Origin: an uncultured Chthonomonas sp.
GTDB lineage: Bacteria > Armatimonadota > Chthonomonadetes > Chthonomonadales > Chthonomonadaceae
Direction: 5' to 3'
NCBI GenBank assembly: GCA_903859705.1
Contig: CAIONQ010000081.1
Coordinates: 1-64,000, forward strand
Length of the DNA: 64,000 nucleotides
This document shows positions 34,283 to 43,056 of this stretch, in pieces. Each line of letters opens with the position of its first letter. Within the stretch, counting starts at the first letter, position 1. The position numbers and the translations under genes are program-made. Under the pieces are notes generated by a model. The model worked only from the letters and a program-made list of their open reading frames with translations. It was not told the origin of the DNA and did no database searches.

Positions 34283-35488
34283 ATGCAAAAAGAGTACGGA
34301 TTATTTGAATGGATCGGCGAGCGCGGGATCATCAACAGCATTGTTTCGTTCTGGAAACAACACCAGGATCGAGAACAGATCGCTTATGTTGTTCGCCTGC
34401 TAAATGCCATCCAGTGGCATGGCAACGTTAAGCCAGCCTGGGTAGAAGGTATTACTGCCGCAACGCTCACTGCTGAGTTTGCAGTGGGCGATTTTGGCGA
34501 TTGCGATCTGTTAATTGTATGCCATACGGATGCAGCCGCCACCCCATACTGCGTTTTTGTAGAGGCAAACATTACCCCGTTAAGCTGGGGAGCTAAACCC
34601 ACAAATCAGCGCGCATCCGCCGGGTTTGCAGGCAGCATCAATGGGCAACTATGCCTGAAATACAGGTTTGCCAGAGCGCTGGTATCTGAGAACAGAAATA
34701 TTTACCCGGTTACTGAGGTTGCAGAGCCGGAAAGGCTATTCTCCGCATACAGACATTCCGTATTGCGAGACCCCGCTCGCCAGCCGAGGCAACTGGCCAA
34801 AGGACGCGTGCTGGAGCACCTAAAACAGCTCGGCCTGTTGGGATCGGATAATGGATCAGGGATCGGCTCCGAAGCACAATGCTATTACGTAGCCCTCACG
34901 TGGGACAAACCGGAGCAAAGGATAGGAAGCGACGACCCGGATTTTACTCCAGACTACTTGCCACTGTTCCTGGATGAAACCGGCAGCGATGTATGGGCGA
35001 CAACACTGAACAGATGCGGGTGGATTGGGTTTGACGCTGTGGAATCGGCCCTGAATCTGCGAGAATCGGCAGATTACCTCCGAGCATTACGGTCTATTCA
35101 GGAGAGCTCGCAAACCGAAGAGGCTGCAGGCGAAACCGAGATGCCAGATACTCTGGATGCGGTAACACAGTTATGCCAGGACGTTGCCAACGAAATGGCA
35201 TCAGCCTGTGGCGGATGGCTTCATGCGGTTGGCAACACTAAAATAGGTTGGAGCATTAAAACAACTCAGGTAGTTGGCAAGGTGCTGGTACACAACCGGG
35301 GCCTGTTTGTTGGGGTACGCGTTCACGAGTTGCATTCCCCCACTGCCCCACCATTTTTGCCCACAAAACTCTCCGTGCACGGCGTGGCCTTCCATGGCTG
35401 CTATTTAACCGGTGATCAACACGCTATCATTGGCTCAGAGCAGCTTGCAGAAGTGCTTACCGAACTTAAGAGATGCTGGGGAGAGTAG
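34283..35488 (+). CDS. Hypothetical protein, possibly nuclease-like
   Basis: 401 residues, cytoplasmic, family not recognised. The N-terminal part holds FWKQHQDREQIAYVVRLLNAI and a possible restriction-nuclease-like strand pair, GDCDLLIVCHTD and YCVFVEANI, where a D and E occur at PD-(D/E)XK spacing, but the lysine is missing (E-A-N). The rest includes YLPLFLDETGSDVWA and a C-terminal domain ending LAEVLTELKRCWGE. ATG 34283 has no strong Shine-Dalgarno. It stands 51 bases after the ArsR gene and could be in the same transcript. Confidence 0.6.
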   Translation: MQKEYGLFEWIGERGIINSIVSFWKQHQDREQIAYVVRLLNAIQWHGNVKPAWVEGITAATLTAEFAVGDFGDCDLLIVCHTDAAATPYCVFVEANITPLSWGAKPTNQRASAGFAGSINGQLCLKYRFARALVSENRNIYPVTEVAEPERLFSAYRHSVLRDPARQPRQLAKGRVLEHLKQLGLLGSDNGSGIGSEAQCYYVALTWDKPEQRIGSDDPDFTPDYLPLFLDETGSDVWATTLNRCGWIGFDAVESALNLRESADYLRALRSIQESSQTEEAAGETEMPDTLDAVTQLCQDVANEMASACGGWLHAVGNTKIGWSIKTTQVVGKVLVHNRGLFVGVRVHELHSPTAPPFLPTKLSVHGVAFHGCYLTGDQHAIIGSEQLAEVLTELKRCWGE

Positions 35489-35534
35489 CGCTTGCGCTGT
35501 TTAAGTGTGCGCTACTCGTTTTGCCTGTTGAACC

Positions 35535-36992
35535 CTACTTACGTGCTATTTTATCGAAGAAGGCGAAAATATCTGGCAGGGCCACTTGCACTGCAAATAG
35601 ATGCTCACAATCGGGATACTCGTGGTACTCACTTGTTTCTATCTGCGCTTTCTTCAGTCCCGCTTGCAGTTGGCGGCTCATAGTTATTGCAAAGTCATCG
35701 GCCCCAACGCCAACAAATATTGGCAGGTTCTTCGTACTGGCTGTGAGGTTGCCGCCCCCGCTGATGAGAGCGGCCCCGGCAAACAGTTCTGGCTTACGGT
35801 TAATATGCCCTACACCCTGCATAGCCCCCATTGAGTGCCCCACAAGAAACACTTGCTTGCGATCTACCGGGTAGAGTGCAGAAAGGCTTTCGATCATCTC
35901 GGATATGGTTGCCGCCGTGGGCCCACCTTCGGCCCTGGGTGCCAGCAGCAGCCAGCCGCGTTTTCGGCACAACTCCACAATTGCGCCGTGCCCATAGCTA
36001 TCAAAAAACATATTCTCGCTTCCGCCAGCGCCATGCAGGGCAATCACAAGGGGTAAGGGGCTTCCACTGCCAACCGTGGCAGGGGCAAGCAGGCGGGTGT
36101 GGGCTTTATGCTCTCCGTTTACCAGGGTTAACCAGTACTCGCCCGGCACTTTTCTGCCAAAATACTCCTGCCCCGCTGCCTCTGCCTTCGCTGCTGCTTC
36201 TGCATGTGCCAGCAGCAGGGCTGCAGGGTAATCGGTTTCAAATGTATCCCCTTTAGCAAGCGAAGTTAGCAGCCCACACAAATTAGCCGCCGTTGCACCG
36301 GCAGTACGCATTGGCGCCGGGGAAATGGATGCCTGCAACGCTGCCAGCCGCTGGCTAAGATTTCGAACAATGGAAAGTGTCAATTCGCGGGTTGCGCGCT
36401 GTTTTCCATTCACCATCACCTGAAACGTGAGGCGGTAATCGCCTTCTGCACGCCCGGGCAAGTTCAGTTTGCAATCTGCCGGAACGGATGTTATGGCCCG
36501 CGTCTCCAGCACCTTAACGTATCCAGAGGCAGAGCCTGGGCCAGATATGGCAACCGTTACGGTGGCCGCCGCTGGCATTGCGCCAGCGGTTTTATAAAAC
36601 TGAGTTACCCGGTAATTCAGAACCATCTGAGTGGTATCGATAACCCGCTTTTCAGGCACAAAGGAGAGCGAATTGGCCCAGACGTCATCGGCAGAAGGAG
36701 CACCTGAAGATCGCAGGGCAAACCTGGCAGCATCCAGAGATTTGCCAACCTCTGCGAACTGCCCGGAGAAAAAGCCCATAACCGCAGACTGCATCTTCGG
36801 CACCGCCCTGTGGTGATCACCAGGCGCTTTATGGGCGTCCCACTCAAGCTCACAGGCCCTTACGCGCTTGCCAAGTTCATACCTATCCAACTGAGCAAAC
36901 GCACAGCGCGGCAATGCCGCCACAAGGAGTGCCGGAACAACACATTGGCTTACGATGCGAAAAACCAAACTGCGATATTGATTCAAGAACAT
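35535..36992 (-). CDS. Exported alpha/beta-hydrolase esterase (PHB depolymerase/LpqC-like)
   Basis: 485 residues with a signal peptide (VVPALLVAALPRCAFAQ). The C-terminal 240 residues are an alpha/beta hydrolase: oxyanion segment LPLVIALHGAGG, nucleophile GHSMG, acid in VGVGADD and histidine in DCEHLF. This resembles polyhydroxybutyrate depolymerase/feruloyl-esterase-like secreted esterases. The N-terminal part (40-250) contains a beta-sandwich-like region (YRLTFQVMVNGKQRATRELTLSI) of unknown role. ATG 36992 is preceded by GGAGG at very short spacing; TTG 37010 is the alternative. Confidence 0.8.
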   Translation of the reverse strand: MFLNQYRSLVFRIVSQCVVPALLVAALPRCAFAQLDRYELGKRVRACELEWDAHKAPGDHHRAVPKMQSAVMGFFSGQFAEVGKSLDAARFALRSSGAPSADDVWANSLSFVPEKRVIDTTQMVLNYRVTQFYKTAGAMPAAATVTVAISGPGSASGYVKVLETRAITSVPADCKLNLPGRAEGDYRLTFQVMVNGKQRATRELTLSIVRNLSQRLAALQASISPAPMRTAGATAANLCGLLTSLAKGDTFETDYPAALLLAHAEAAAKAEAAGQEYFGRKVPGEYWLTLVNGEHKAHTRLLAPATVGSGSPLPLVIALHGAGGSENMFFDSYGHGAIVELCRKRGWLLLAPRAEGGPTAATISEMIESLSALYPVDRKQVFLVGHSMGAMQGVGHINRKPELFAGAALISGGGNLTASTKNLPIFVGVGADDFAITMSRQLQAGLKKAQIETSEYHEYPDCEHLFAVQVALPDIFAFFDKIARK

Positions 36993-37055
36993 GGCCTCCA
37001 GAGCGAACAAACTGTGTGCTCAGCATTGTAGCAGACTCGAGGCTAAGTATGTAGG

Positions 37056-37343
37056 CTAACGTATGGCTAAATCGCCTCCAAATGTCTTCACCACCAGAAC
37101 TATCACCACCCCAAAAAAGGCGATGATACCACCGATGTTTGCCGCATGGAAAAGGGCAAACACCACAAGCAGCCCGGCAATTACCAGTGCTCCAATACCA
37201 ACCTGCTTCATGGTAATCTCGTCGTTGTAAACAAGATATCCAATCCACGCACACACCAGTAAAACCCAGATAACGTTCGATATCGGAAACGGTTGACTTT
37301 CACTCTGTACCTGCATTAGCATCCGTGCGCCTGTTGGTAACAT
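37056..37343 (-). CDS. Small membrane protein with three to four helices
   Basis: 95 residues. Hydrophobic segments: VIWVLLVCAWIGYLVY, QVGIGALVIAGLLVVFALF and GGIIAFFGVVIVLVVKTF, giving three or four membrane passes. No recognised family. ATG 37343 has GGAAAGGAACAAG upstream; the frame extends to 37415 but without a better start. A pair of TTGTG-type direct repeats with a 10-base period lies upstream (37389-37405). Confidence 0.65.
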   Translation of the reverse strand: MLPTGARMLMQVQSESQPFPISNVIWVLLVCAWIGYLVYNDEITMKQVGIGALVIAGLLVVFALFHAANIGGIIAFFGVVIVLVVKTFGGDLAIR

Positions 37344-37580
37344 CTTGTTCCTTTCCAATTCACAATCTTCAATGGGCGTAGCCCCTAAACCACAATCTGT
37401 CACAATCCTTACCACAGATAATAATATCCTATTTCCACGCCAATTCTCTCGCCGTTATTCGGGTTTTCCGGCGCTTTTTAGCAGGAACAACTGCCCTTTC
37501 TGGCGAACTACCTATCGGCATTTATCGCCCGGTAACATTTGCTCGTCGGGCCGTGCTGCAATTCATTTCAGGAGCCCTGC

Positions 37581-39038
37581 ATGTCCACCTCAGAATCACC
37601 TCAGCTGCAACAGCTTTATATAAACGGCGCGCGCGTTAGCGCATCCGATGGCTCCTCAATTCCCGTTGTGAACCCGGCCAACGGCAGCACCATTGCGATG
37701 GTTAGCAGCGGCTCCGCACAGGATATTGATTCTGCTGTGCAGGCAGCTTCCGCCGCATTTAAGGGCGAGTGGGGCAACGCGAAGGCTGGAGATAGGGCAG
37801 CAGCACTCCGAGCACTGGCAGCAAAAATTCGCGAAAACATCGAAGAGCTGGCGATGCTCGAATGCATCAACGTTGGCAAGCCGCTGAGCTCTGCTCGCGG
37901 CGAAGTGGGCTACGCAGCAAAAGTTTATGAGTATTATGCAGGCTTAGTATCTAACCATGGCGGGCTCACAGTGCCGGTTTCTGGCAATGGCACCGGGCTA
38001 ACCTTCCGCGAGCCACTGGGCGTGTGCGGGCTGATTGTTCCGTGGAACTTCCCAATAGTTATCATGGCATGGAAGCTGGCACCCTGCCTCGCAGCCGGCA
38101 ACACTGCGGTTGTTAAGCCAGCCGAGTGGACCCCGCTCACGGCATTGCGCGTTGCCGAGCTGGCTGTAGAGGCTGGTATTCCCGCAGGTGTGCTTAATGT
38201 CGTTCCCGGCCTGGGCCAGGTTGCTGGTGCGGCCCTCAGTGCACATCCCGATGTCCGTAAAATATCCTTTACCGGGTCTACGGCTACGGGCTCTGCGATC
38301 ATGAAGGCATGTGCCAACGATATCAAACGCGTATCCCTGGAACTTGGTGGGAAGTCTCCCTCCATTGTGTTTGAAGATGCCGATATCGAGAAGGCAGCGG
38401 CATCGGTAATGAGCATCTACGATAACACCGGCCAGGATTGCTGTGGCCGCAGCCGCTACCTGGTTGCGCGCAGTGTTTACTCCGAATTCCTGGAACGATT
38501 TGTGGCCAATAGCAAAGCCGTTAAGGTTGGCGACCCATTGGATGCAGCCACAGAAATTGGCCCGCTTGCCTCACGCGTACAGTATGCTCGGGTAGATGGA
38601 TACGTTCAACAGGGCATGAGTGAAGGCGCCAGGCTCTGCACTGGCGGCGGAGGTCCTTCCAACCCGGCTCTGGCAGCCGGCTGCTACTTTGAGCCCACCG
38701 TATTTGCCGATGTTACGCCGAACATGGTGATTGCTCAGGAAGAGATTTTCGGACCGGTTGTTGCGGTTATCCCGTTTGATTCTGAAGAAGACGCCATCCG
38801 CATTGCTAACGGCACAAAGTACGGGCTGAGCGCTTCCATATGGACCCGCGATGTGGCCCGTGCCCTGCGCGTTGTACGCAAGGTGGATTCTGGCGTTATC
38901 TCAATCAACACCAGCAGCAGCGTGCACCTGGAGATGCCATTTGGCGGCTTCAAGCAGAGCGGCATTGGCCGCGAACTTGGCCCTGGCGCCCTGGATCTGT
39001 TTACCGAAGTTAAGAGCGTTTTCATTTCCGGAGAGTAG
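37581..39038 (+). CDS. Aldehyde dehydrogenase (betaine/gamma-aminobutyraldehyde type)
   Basis: 485 residues of the NAD(P)-dependent aldehyde dehydrogenase superfamily. It contains the Rossmann segment IVPWNFPIVIMAWKLAPCLA, the glutamate motif LELGGKSP (about residue 253) and the catalytic cysteine in GQDCCGRSR (about 286), plus EEIFGPVVAVIPF. ATG 37581 has AGGAG six bases upstream. It leads an operon with a glutamine-synthetase-like ligase and an SDR, in which it may oxidise a gamma-glutamylated or free amino-aldehyde. Cytoplasmic. Confidence 0.92.
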   Translation: MSTSESPQLQQLYINGARVSASDGSSIPVVNPANGSTIAMVSSGSAQDIDSAVQAASAAFKGEWGNAKAGDRAAALRALAAKIRENIEELAMLECINVGKPLSSARGEVGYAAKVYEYYAGLVSNHGGLTVPVSGNGTGLTFREPLGVCGLIVPWNFPIVIMAWKLAPCLAAGNTAVVKPAEWTPLTALRVAELAVEAGIPAGVLNVVPGLGQVAGAALSAHPDVRKISFTGSTATGSAIMKACANDIKRVSLELGGKSPSIVFEDADIEKAAASVMSIYDNTGQDCCGRSRYLVARSVYSEFLERFVANSKAVKVGDPLDAATEIGPLASRVQYARVDGYVQQGMSEGARLCTGGGGPSNPALAAGCYFEPTVFADVTPNMVIAQEEIFGPVVAVIPFDSEEDAIRIANGTKYGLSASIWTRDVARALRVVRKVDSGVISINTSSSVHLEMPFGGFKQSGIGRELGPGALDLFTEVKSVFISGE

Positions 39039-39080
39039 TTAAGGGCAACCGCACCCACTTCTCCAAGAGAGGCAGAGTCC

Positions 39081-40463
39081 ATGGCGCAATCGCCTGCTGG
39101 CAAATTGAGCATCGATGACCTGGCCAACGCCGTAAGCGCTGGCCAGATAGATACTGTTCTTGTAGTGTTTCCAGATATGTACGGTAGGCTGCTTGGCAAG
39201 AGGCTTACTGCCGGGTATTTTCTGGACTATGTGGCATCTGGCGGCACGCATGTGTGCGATTACCTGCTGGCCTGCGATATGGAGATGGACCCCGTTCCCG
39301 GCTACAAGTTTACGAGCTGGGAAAAGGGCTACGGCGATATGCACGCCGTGCCAGATGTAAGCACTCTGAGGGCTGCTGCCTGGTTGCCGGGCTGCGCCAT
39401 TGTGTTGTGCGATCTGTTTACCCCCGATCATAAACCCGCTGGCCCCTCCCCGCGCTACATGCTGCAAAAGCAACTGCAGGCGGCCAGTGAGATGGGTTTA
39501 ACCGCCTTTGGCGGCACCGAGCTCGAGTTTTACCTGTTCGATGAGAGCTACCAGACTGCCCGCGAAAAAGGCTACCGAGGCCTCAAAACGGCGGCATCCT
39601 ATATAGAGGATTACCACATCTTGCAGGGCCGCAGGGAAGACAGTGTTCTTGGCGCTATTCGGAGAGACCTGAGCGCCAGTGGCGTTACCATCGAAGGTAC
39701 CAAGGGCGAGTGGGGCCCCGGCCAGCAAGAGCTTAACCTTGTGTACTGTGATGTTCTGGAGCAGGCTGATAGGGCCGTTCTGTGCAGGCACGCCTCCAAG
39801 GAGATTGCAGATATCCAGAACAAAGCCATTACCTACATGGCTAAGTGGGATGAAACCCTGGCAGGCTCTGGCATGCACCTGCATGTGAGCCTGTGGAACG
39901 CCGAGGGTGAAAATGCCTTCACGGGCCCAACAAAAATCGGCAGCAGCAGTGTGAGTGAAACATTCCGGCAGTTCCTTGGCGGGATACTTGCCCATACTCT
40001 GGAGATCACCGCGCTCTTCGCCCCCAATGTCTCCTCGTACAAACGGTTCCAGGCATCCTCTTTTGCTCCAACAAGCATTGCTTGGAGCGATGATAACCGC
40101 ACGGCGGGTTATAGAGTTGTGGGTTCCGGCCGATCATTGCGCATTGAGTGCCGAATACCTGGCGCGGACTGCAACCCCTATCTGGCCTATGCAGCCCTCA
40201 TGGCCGCTGGTCTGGATGGCATCAAAAACAAGATGGAGGCGCCAGCGCCATTCTCCGGCGATATTTACCAGGCTGCGGCATTGCCCCGCCTGCAAACCAG
40301 CCTGCGAGATGCAACCGATGCCTTCGGAGGCAGCCAGTGGACGCGCGAAACGTTCGGTAGTGATGTGGTGGACCACTACGTTCACTTCTTCCGCACCGAA
40401 CAGCGCAAGTTTGATGAGATTGTTACCGACTGGGAGAAGAACCGGTTTTTCGAGCGGATTTAA
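39081..40463 (+). CDS. Glutamine synthetase family protein (gamma-glutamyl amine ligase-like)
   Basis: 460 residues. It has the glutamine-synthetase fold: N-terminal beta-grasp with VVFPDMYGRLLGKRL, catalytic-domain motifs GGTELEFYLFDE, QQELNLVYCD, GSGMHLHVSLWN, and the closing RIECRIPGADCNPYLAYAA. The substrate-binding parts differ from GlnA and match the PuuA/GlnT branch, which ligates glutamate to amines. The context with aldehyde dehydrogenase and SDR supports an amine-catabolic role rather than ammonium assimilation. It starts 42 bases after the dehydrogenase gene. Confidence 0.88.
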   Translation: MAQSPAGKLSIDDLANAVSAGQIDTVLVVFPDMYGRLLGKRLTAGYFLDYVASGGTHVCDYLLACDMEMDPVPGYKFTSWEKGYGDMHAVPDVSTLRAAAWLPGCAIVLCDLFTPDHKPAGPSPRYMLQKQLQAASEMGLTAFGGTELEFYLFDESYQTAREKGYRGLKTAASYIEDYHILQGRREDSVLGAIRRDLSASGVTIEGTKGEWGPGQQELNLVYCDVLEQADRAVLCRHASKEIADIQNKAITYMAKWDETLAGSGMHLHVSLWNAEGENAFTGPTKIGSSSVSETFRQFLGGILAHTLEITALFAPNVSSYKRFQASSFAPTSIAWSDDNRTAGYRVVGSGRSLRIECRIPGADCNPYLAYAALMAAGLDGIKNKMEAPAPFSGDIYQAAALPRLQTSLRDATDAFGGSQWTRETFGSDVVDHYVHFFRTEQRKFDEIVTDWEKNRFFERI

Positions 40464-40523
40464 TCTCCGCACAATAGTTTCGGATTAGTGGGCTACGGCC
40501 CCACCACAGAAAGGGTTGCAGAC

Positions 40524-41297
40524 ATGCGTCTTCAAGATAAAGTTGCGCTCATTACAGGAGCGGGTTCTGGCATTGGCCGCGAGGCAGCATTGCTCTTTTC
40601 AAAAGAGGGAGCAAAGGTAGTGGTTGCCGATGTAAATGATGCCGGCGGCAACGAAACCGTGGAACTGGTAAAAGCGGCAGGTGGCGAGGCCATCTATGTT
40701 CATGCAGATGTATCGAAGGCGGCAGAAGCAGAAGCCATGATCGCGGCTGCCGAAACCACGTTTGGCAAACTGAACATCCTGTTCAACAACGCCGGAATAT
40801 CTCACGCCAACGACGACGATGCCATCAACACCGAAGAGGATGTTTGGGATCTTACATTCGCCATCAATGTTCGCGGCGTATTCCTGGGCTGTAAGTACGG
40901 CATTCCGGCCATTCTGCGTGCTGGCGGCGGCTCCATCATCAACACCGCATCGTTTGTAGCCGTGCTCGGCGCTGCTACTCCCCAGTTGGCCTACACCAGC
41001 AGCAAGGGCGCCGTTCTTTCCATGACCCGTGAGCTATCCTCCATTCATGCTCGCCAGGGTATCCGCGTAAACGCCCTGTGCCCTGGACCGCTGCACACCG
41101 AACTTTTGATGAAATACCTCAACACCGAAGAGCGCAGACAGCGCCGCCTTGTGCACATCCCGATGGGCCGCTTTGGAGAGGCAAAAGAGATTGCCAACGC
41201 AGCACTCTTCCTTGCCTCGGACGAGTCTTCGTTTGTCACCGGCTCAACCTTCCTGGTAGATGGTGGTATCACCTCCGCGTACACCACGCCTCTATAA
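40524..41297 (+). CDS. Short-chain dehydrogenase/reductase
   Basis: 257 residues, classical SDR. Cofactor loop GAGSGIGR at 12-19, NNAG at about 90, and the active-site Y-x-x-x-K in AYTSSKGAV (Tyr about 157); ends with the usual GSTFLVDGGITSAY. The acid after beta-2 (VVADVND) favours NAD(H). ATG 40524 lies 60 bases after the ligase stop; the open frame starts at 40488 but lacks a ribosome-binding site there. Third gene of the operon, followed by a strong terminator. Confidence 0.92.
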   Translation: MRLQDKVALITGAGSGIGREAALLFSKEGAKVVVADVNDAGGNETVELVKAAGGEAIYVHADVSKAAEAEAMIAAAETTFGKLNILFNNAGISHANDDDAINTEEDVWDLTFAINVRGVFLGCKYGIPAILRAGGGSIINTASFVAVLGAATPQLAYTSSKGAVLSMTRELSSIHARQGIRVNALCPGPLHTELLMKYLNTEERRQRRLVHIPMGRFGEAKEIANAALFLASDESSFVTGSTFLVDGGITSAYTTPL

Positions 41298-41326
41298 GCT
41301 CCAACCAGCAACCTGGTTGTCTGTGC

Positions 41327-41376
41327 AAAAAAGCATGTGCTGCCGCCCACTGGTGGCAGCAGCACATGCTTTTTTG
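41327..41376 (+). terminator. Strong bidirectional rho-independent terminator
   Basis: A-tract plus GCATGTGCTGC (41333-41343) pairs with GCAGCACATGC (41359-41369), then a run of T. It ends the aldehyde dehydrogenase/ligase/SDR operon. Confidence 0.9.
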
Positions 41377-41477
41377 TTTTTGAATTCGCTGCCAAATTGA
41401 TGCAGCCTGGCTTGAAACCTGCGGCTCTATGGTAAGGTATTGAAAAGTGGCAACAATCCTGTTTGCAAAGGGGCGCT

Positions 41478-42041
41478 ATGAAACTACGCTGGCACAAAAC
41501 CAAAAAGCCGTTTGCATATACATTGCTCTGCCTCATGTTGCCATTGCTCCTGGTGCGAGGAGTGGATGCCGTTGGCAGATTTGTGTACCGCGATACCCTA
41601 AAGCGACCCGTACACGAAATATCCGACATTAGTACCTCCTTGCATGTAAATGGCGTTACCTTAAACACCAATGCAAGCGGGGCTAAAACGCTTATCGGCA
41701 CCATGCAGAATGTTGCTCCAGATGCCGAGTTCTCGCTTTATGCCGTAACGTTTCATGTGTATGATTCACACGGTAAAGAACGCGTGCCAGTACATGCCGA
41801 GCGGGAAACACTCTTGAAGCCCGGTGGAGTATGGGAGTTTGCAATACCACTTAACGACCCTGAGGCAGCTTCGTGCAAATTGGAGCGTACAATTGGGGTT
41901 CAGGCACTGGCAGACCACTCGATGATTCCGGCAAAGTTACGCCAGAGATTTGATGAAATTGTAACAATGAACGAAACGAAACATGCCAGAGAAATTGCTG
42001 ATCAGCAATCACGGATTGCTGTGAGCAAGCCCAACAAATAG
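41478..42041 (+). CDS. Hypothetical signal-anchored protein
   Basis: 187 residues. A basic start (KLRWHKTKK) and a hydrophobic segment (YTLLCLMLPLLLVRG) form an uncleaved signal anchor. The rest (about 40-150) is beta-rich (EFSLYAVTFHVYDSHGKER; GGVWEFAIPL), resembling FxLYD-type or DUF-like extracytoplasmic beta-sandwich domains, then a charged helical tail. ATG 41478 has AAGGGG upstream. Function unknown. Confidence 0.65.
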   Translation: MKLRWHKTKKPFAYTLLCLMLPLLLVRGVDAVGRFVYRDTLKRPVHEISDISTSLHVNGVTLNTNASGAKTLIGTMQNVAPDAEFSLYAVTFHVYDSHGKERVPVHAERETLLKPGGVWEFAIPLNDPEAASCKLERTIGVQALADHSMIPAKLRQRFDEIVTMNETKHAREIADQQSRIAVSKPNK

Positions 42042-42187
42042 CTTTATGTGGGTCTTTACCAAATTGTATTTCTGCGACGGTTTGCCTACTACTCTGCCAT
42101 AATAATCACGTACACTTCCTGCTATCAGAGTTGGTTTTCACCTCGACTGCAGAGAGTACCAACATTATTAAGGAGCACGCGTTTCCT

Positions 42188-42955
42188 ATGAGTATTCCTA
42201 TTGGCATTCAGCTATACGCAGTACGCGGAGAAGTAGAAAGGAGCCTGCCAGATACCCTTGCAGAGCTCGGAAAAATTGGCTTTGCAGGCGCAGAGCCCTG
42301 GGGTTACGAAGGCGCAGATTTAACGTGGCAGGGCTTTGCAGCAACCGATCTACGCAAACTCTATGATGACAATGGCCTTACCTGTTGCGGCATCCACCTT
42401 AGTACCGACGCTCTGCGCGGAGACAACCTGGCTCGCTCAATTGAGTTTAACCAGATTCTTGGCAACCGTTTCTTGCTCATCGCCATGGACCCTGTTCGAA
42501 TCAGTAGCCTGGCCGGCGTAACAGAGCTTGCAGAGATCTTGAACACAGCCTCTGCTGAGTTGGAGAAGGTTGGCATGTTTGCCGGGTACCACGCACATGG
42601 TTTTGATGCCGCGAAAATTGAAAATGGGGAGATTGGCTGGGATGCCCTCTTCTCTCGCACGCGGCAAGAAGTAATTATGCAGATGGATATCGGCAACTAC
42701 GCCAGTGGTGGCGGAGACCCGATTGGCACCCTCAAGCGCTTCCCGAACCGTGCACGCACCGTACACCTGAAAGAGTATGGCGGCGCGCCCGGATCCATTC
42801 TCGGCGAGGGCACGGTAGATTGGAACGAGGTTTTCCGCCTCTGCGAAACCGAGCAGAATACCGAATGGTATGTGCTGGAAGAGGCAGCGCCAGATGGCCT
42901 TGGGTACGATATTCCATCCAGAAGCCTGGCCTATTTGCGAAGTATAGGGAAATAG
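42188..42955 (+). CDS. Sugar phosphate isomerase/epimerase (xylose isomerase-like TIM barrel)
   Basis: 255 residues. AP-endonuclease-2/xylose-isomerase-like TIM barrel: IGIQLYAVRGEVERSLP, CCGIHLSTDAL, the metal-site strand VIMQMDIGNYASGGGDP, TVHLKEYGG with His/Lys/Glu ligands, and WYVLEEAAP. Members isomerise or epimerise sugars and inositol intermediates. ATG 42188 has AAGGAG rather far upstream (12 bases). Single gene with a strong terminator. Confidence 0.88.
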   Translation: MSIPIGIQLYAVRGEVERSLPDTLAELGKIGFAGAEPWGYEGADLTWQGFAATDLRKLYDDNGLTCCGIHLSTDALRGDNLARSIEFNQILGNRFLLIAMDPVRISSLAGVTELAEILNTASAELEKVGMFAGYHAHGFDAAKIENGEIGWDALFSRTRQEVIMQMDIGNYASGGGDPIGTLKRFPNRARTVHLKEYGGAPGSILGEGTVDWNEVFRLCETEQNTEWYVLEEAAPDGLGYDIPSRSLAYLRSIGK

Positions 42956-42993
42956 CCAGCAACAACCTGGCGATTTGTAGCAGAAAAACTAAA

Positions 42994-43033
42994 GCACTCC
43001 GGCGCTGTTTACGCAGCTCCGGAGTGTTTTTTT
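42994..43033 (+). terminator. Rho-independent terminator
   Basis: CACTCCGG (42995-43002) pairs with CCGGAGTG (43019-43026), followed by seven T. It lies between the convergent isomerase and GH127 genes. Confidence 0.9.
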
Positions 43034-43056
43034 GGATTTGTGCCAGCAAGCTATGA

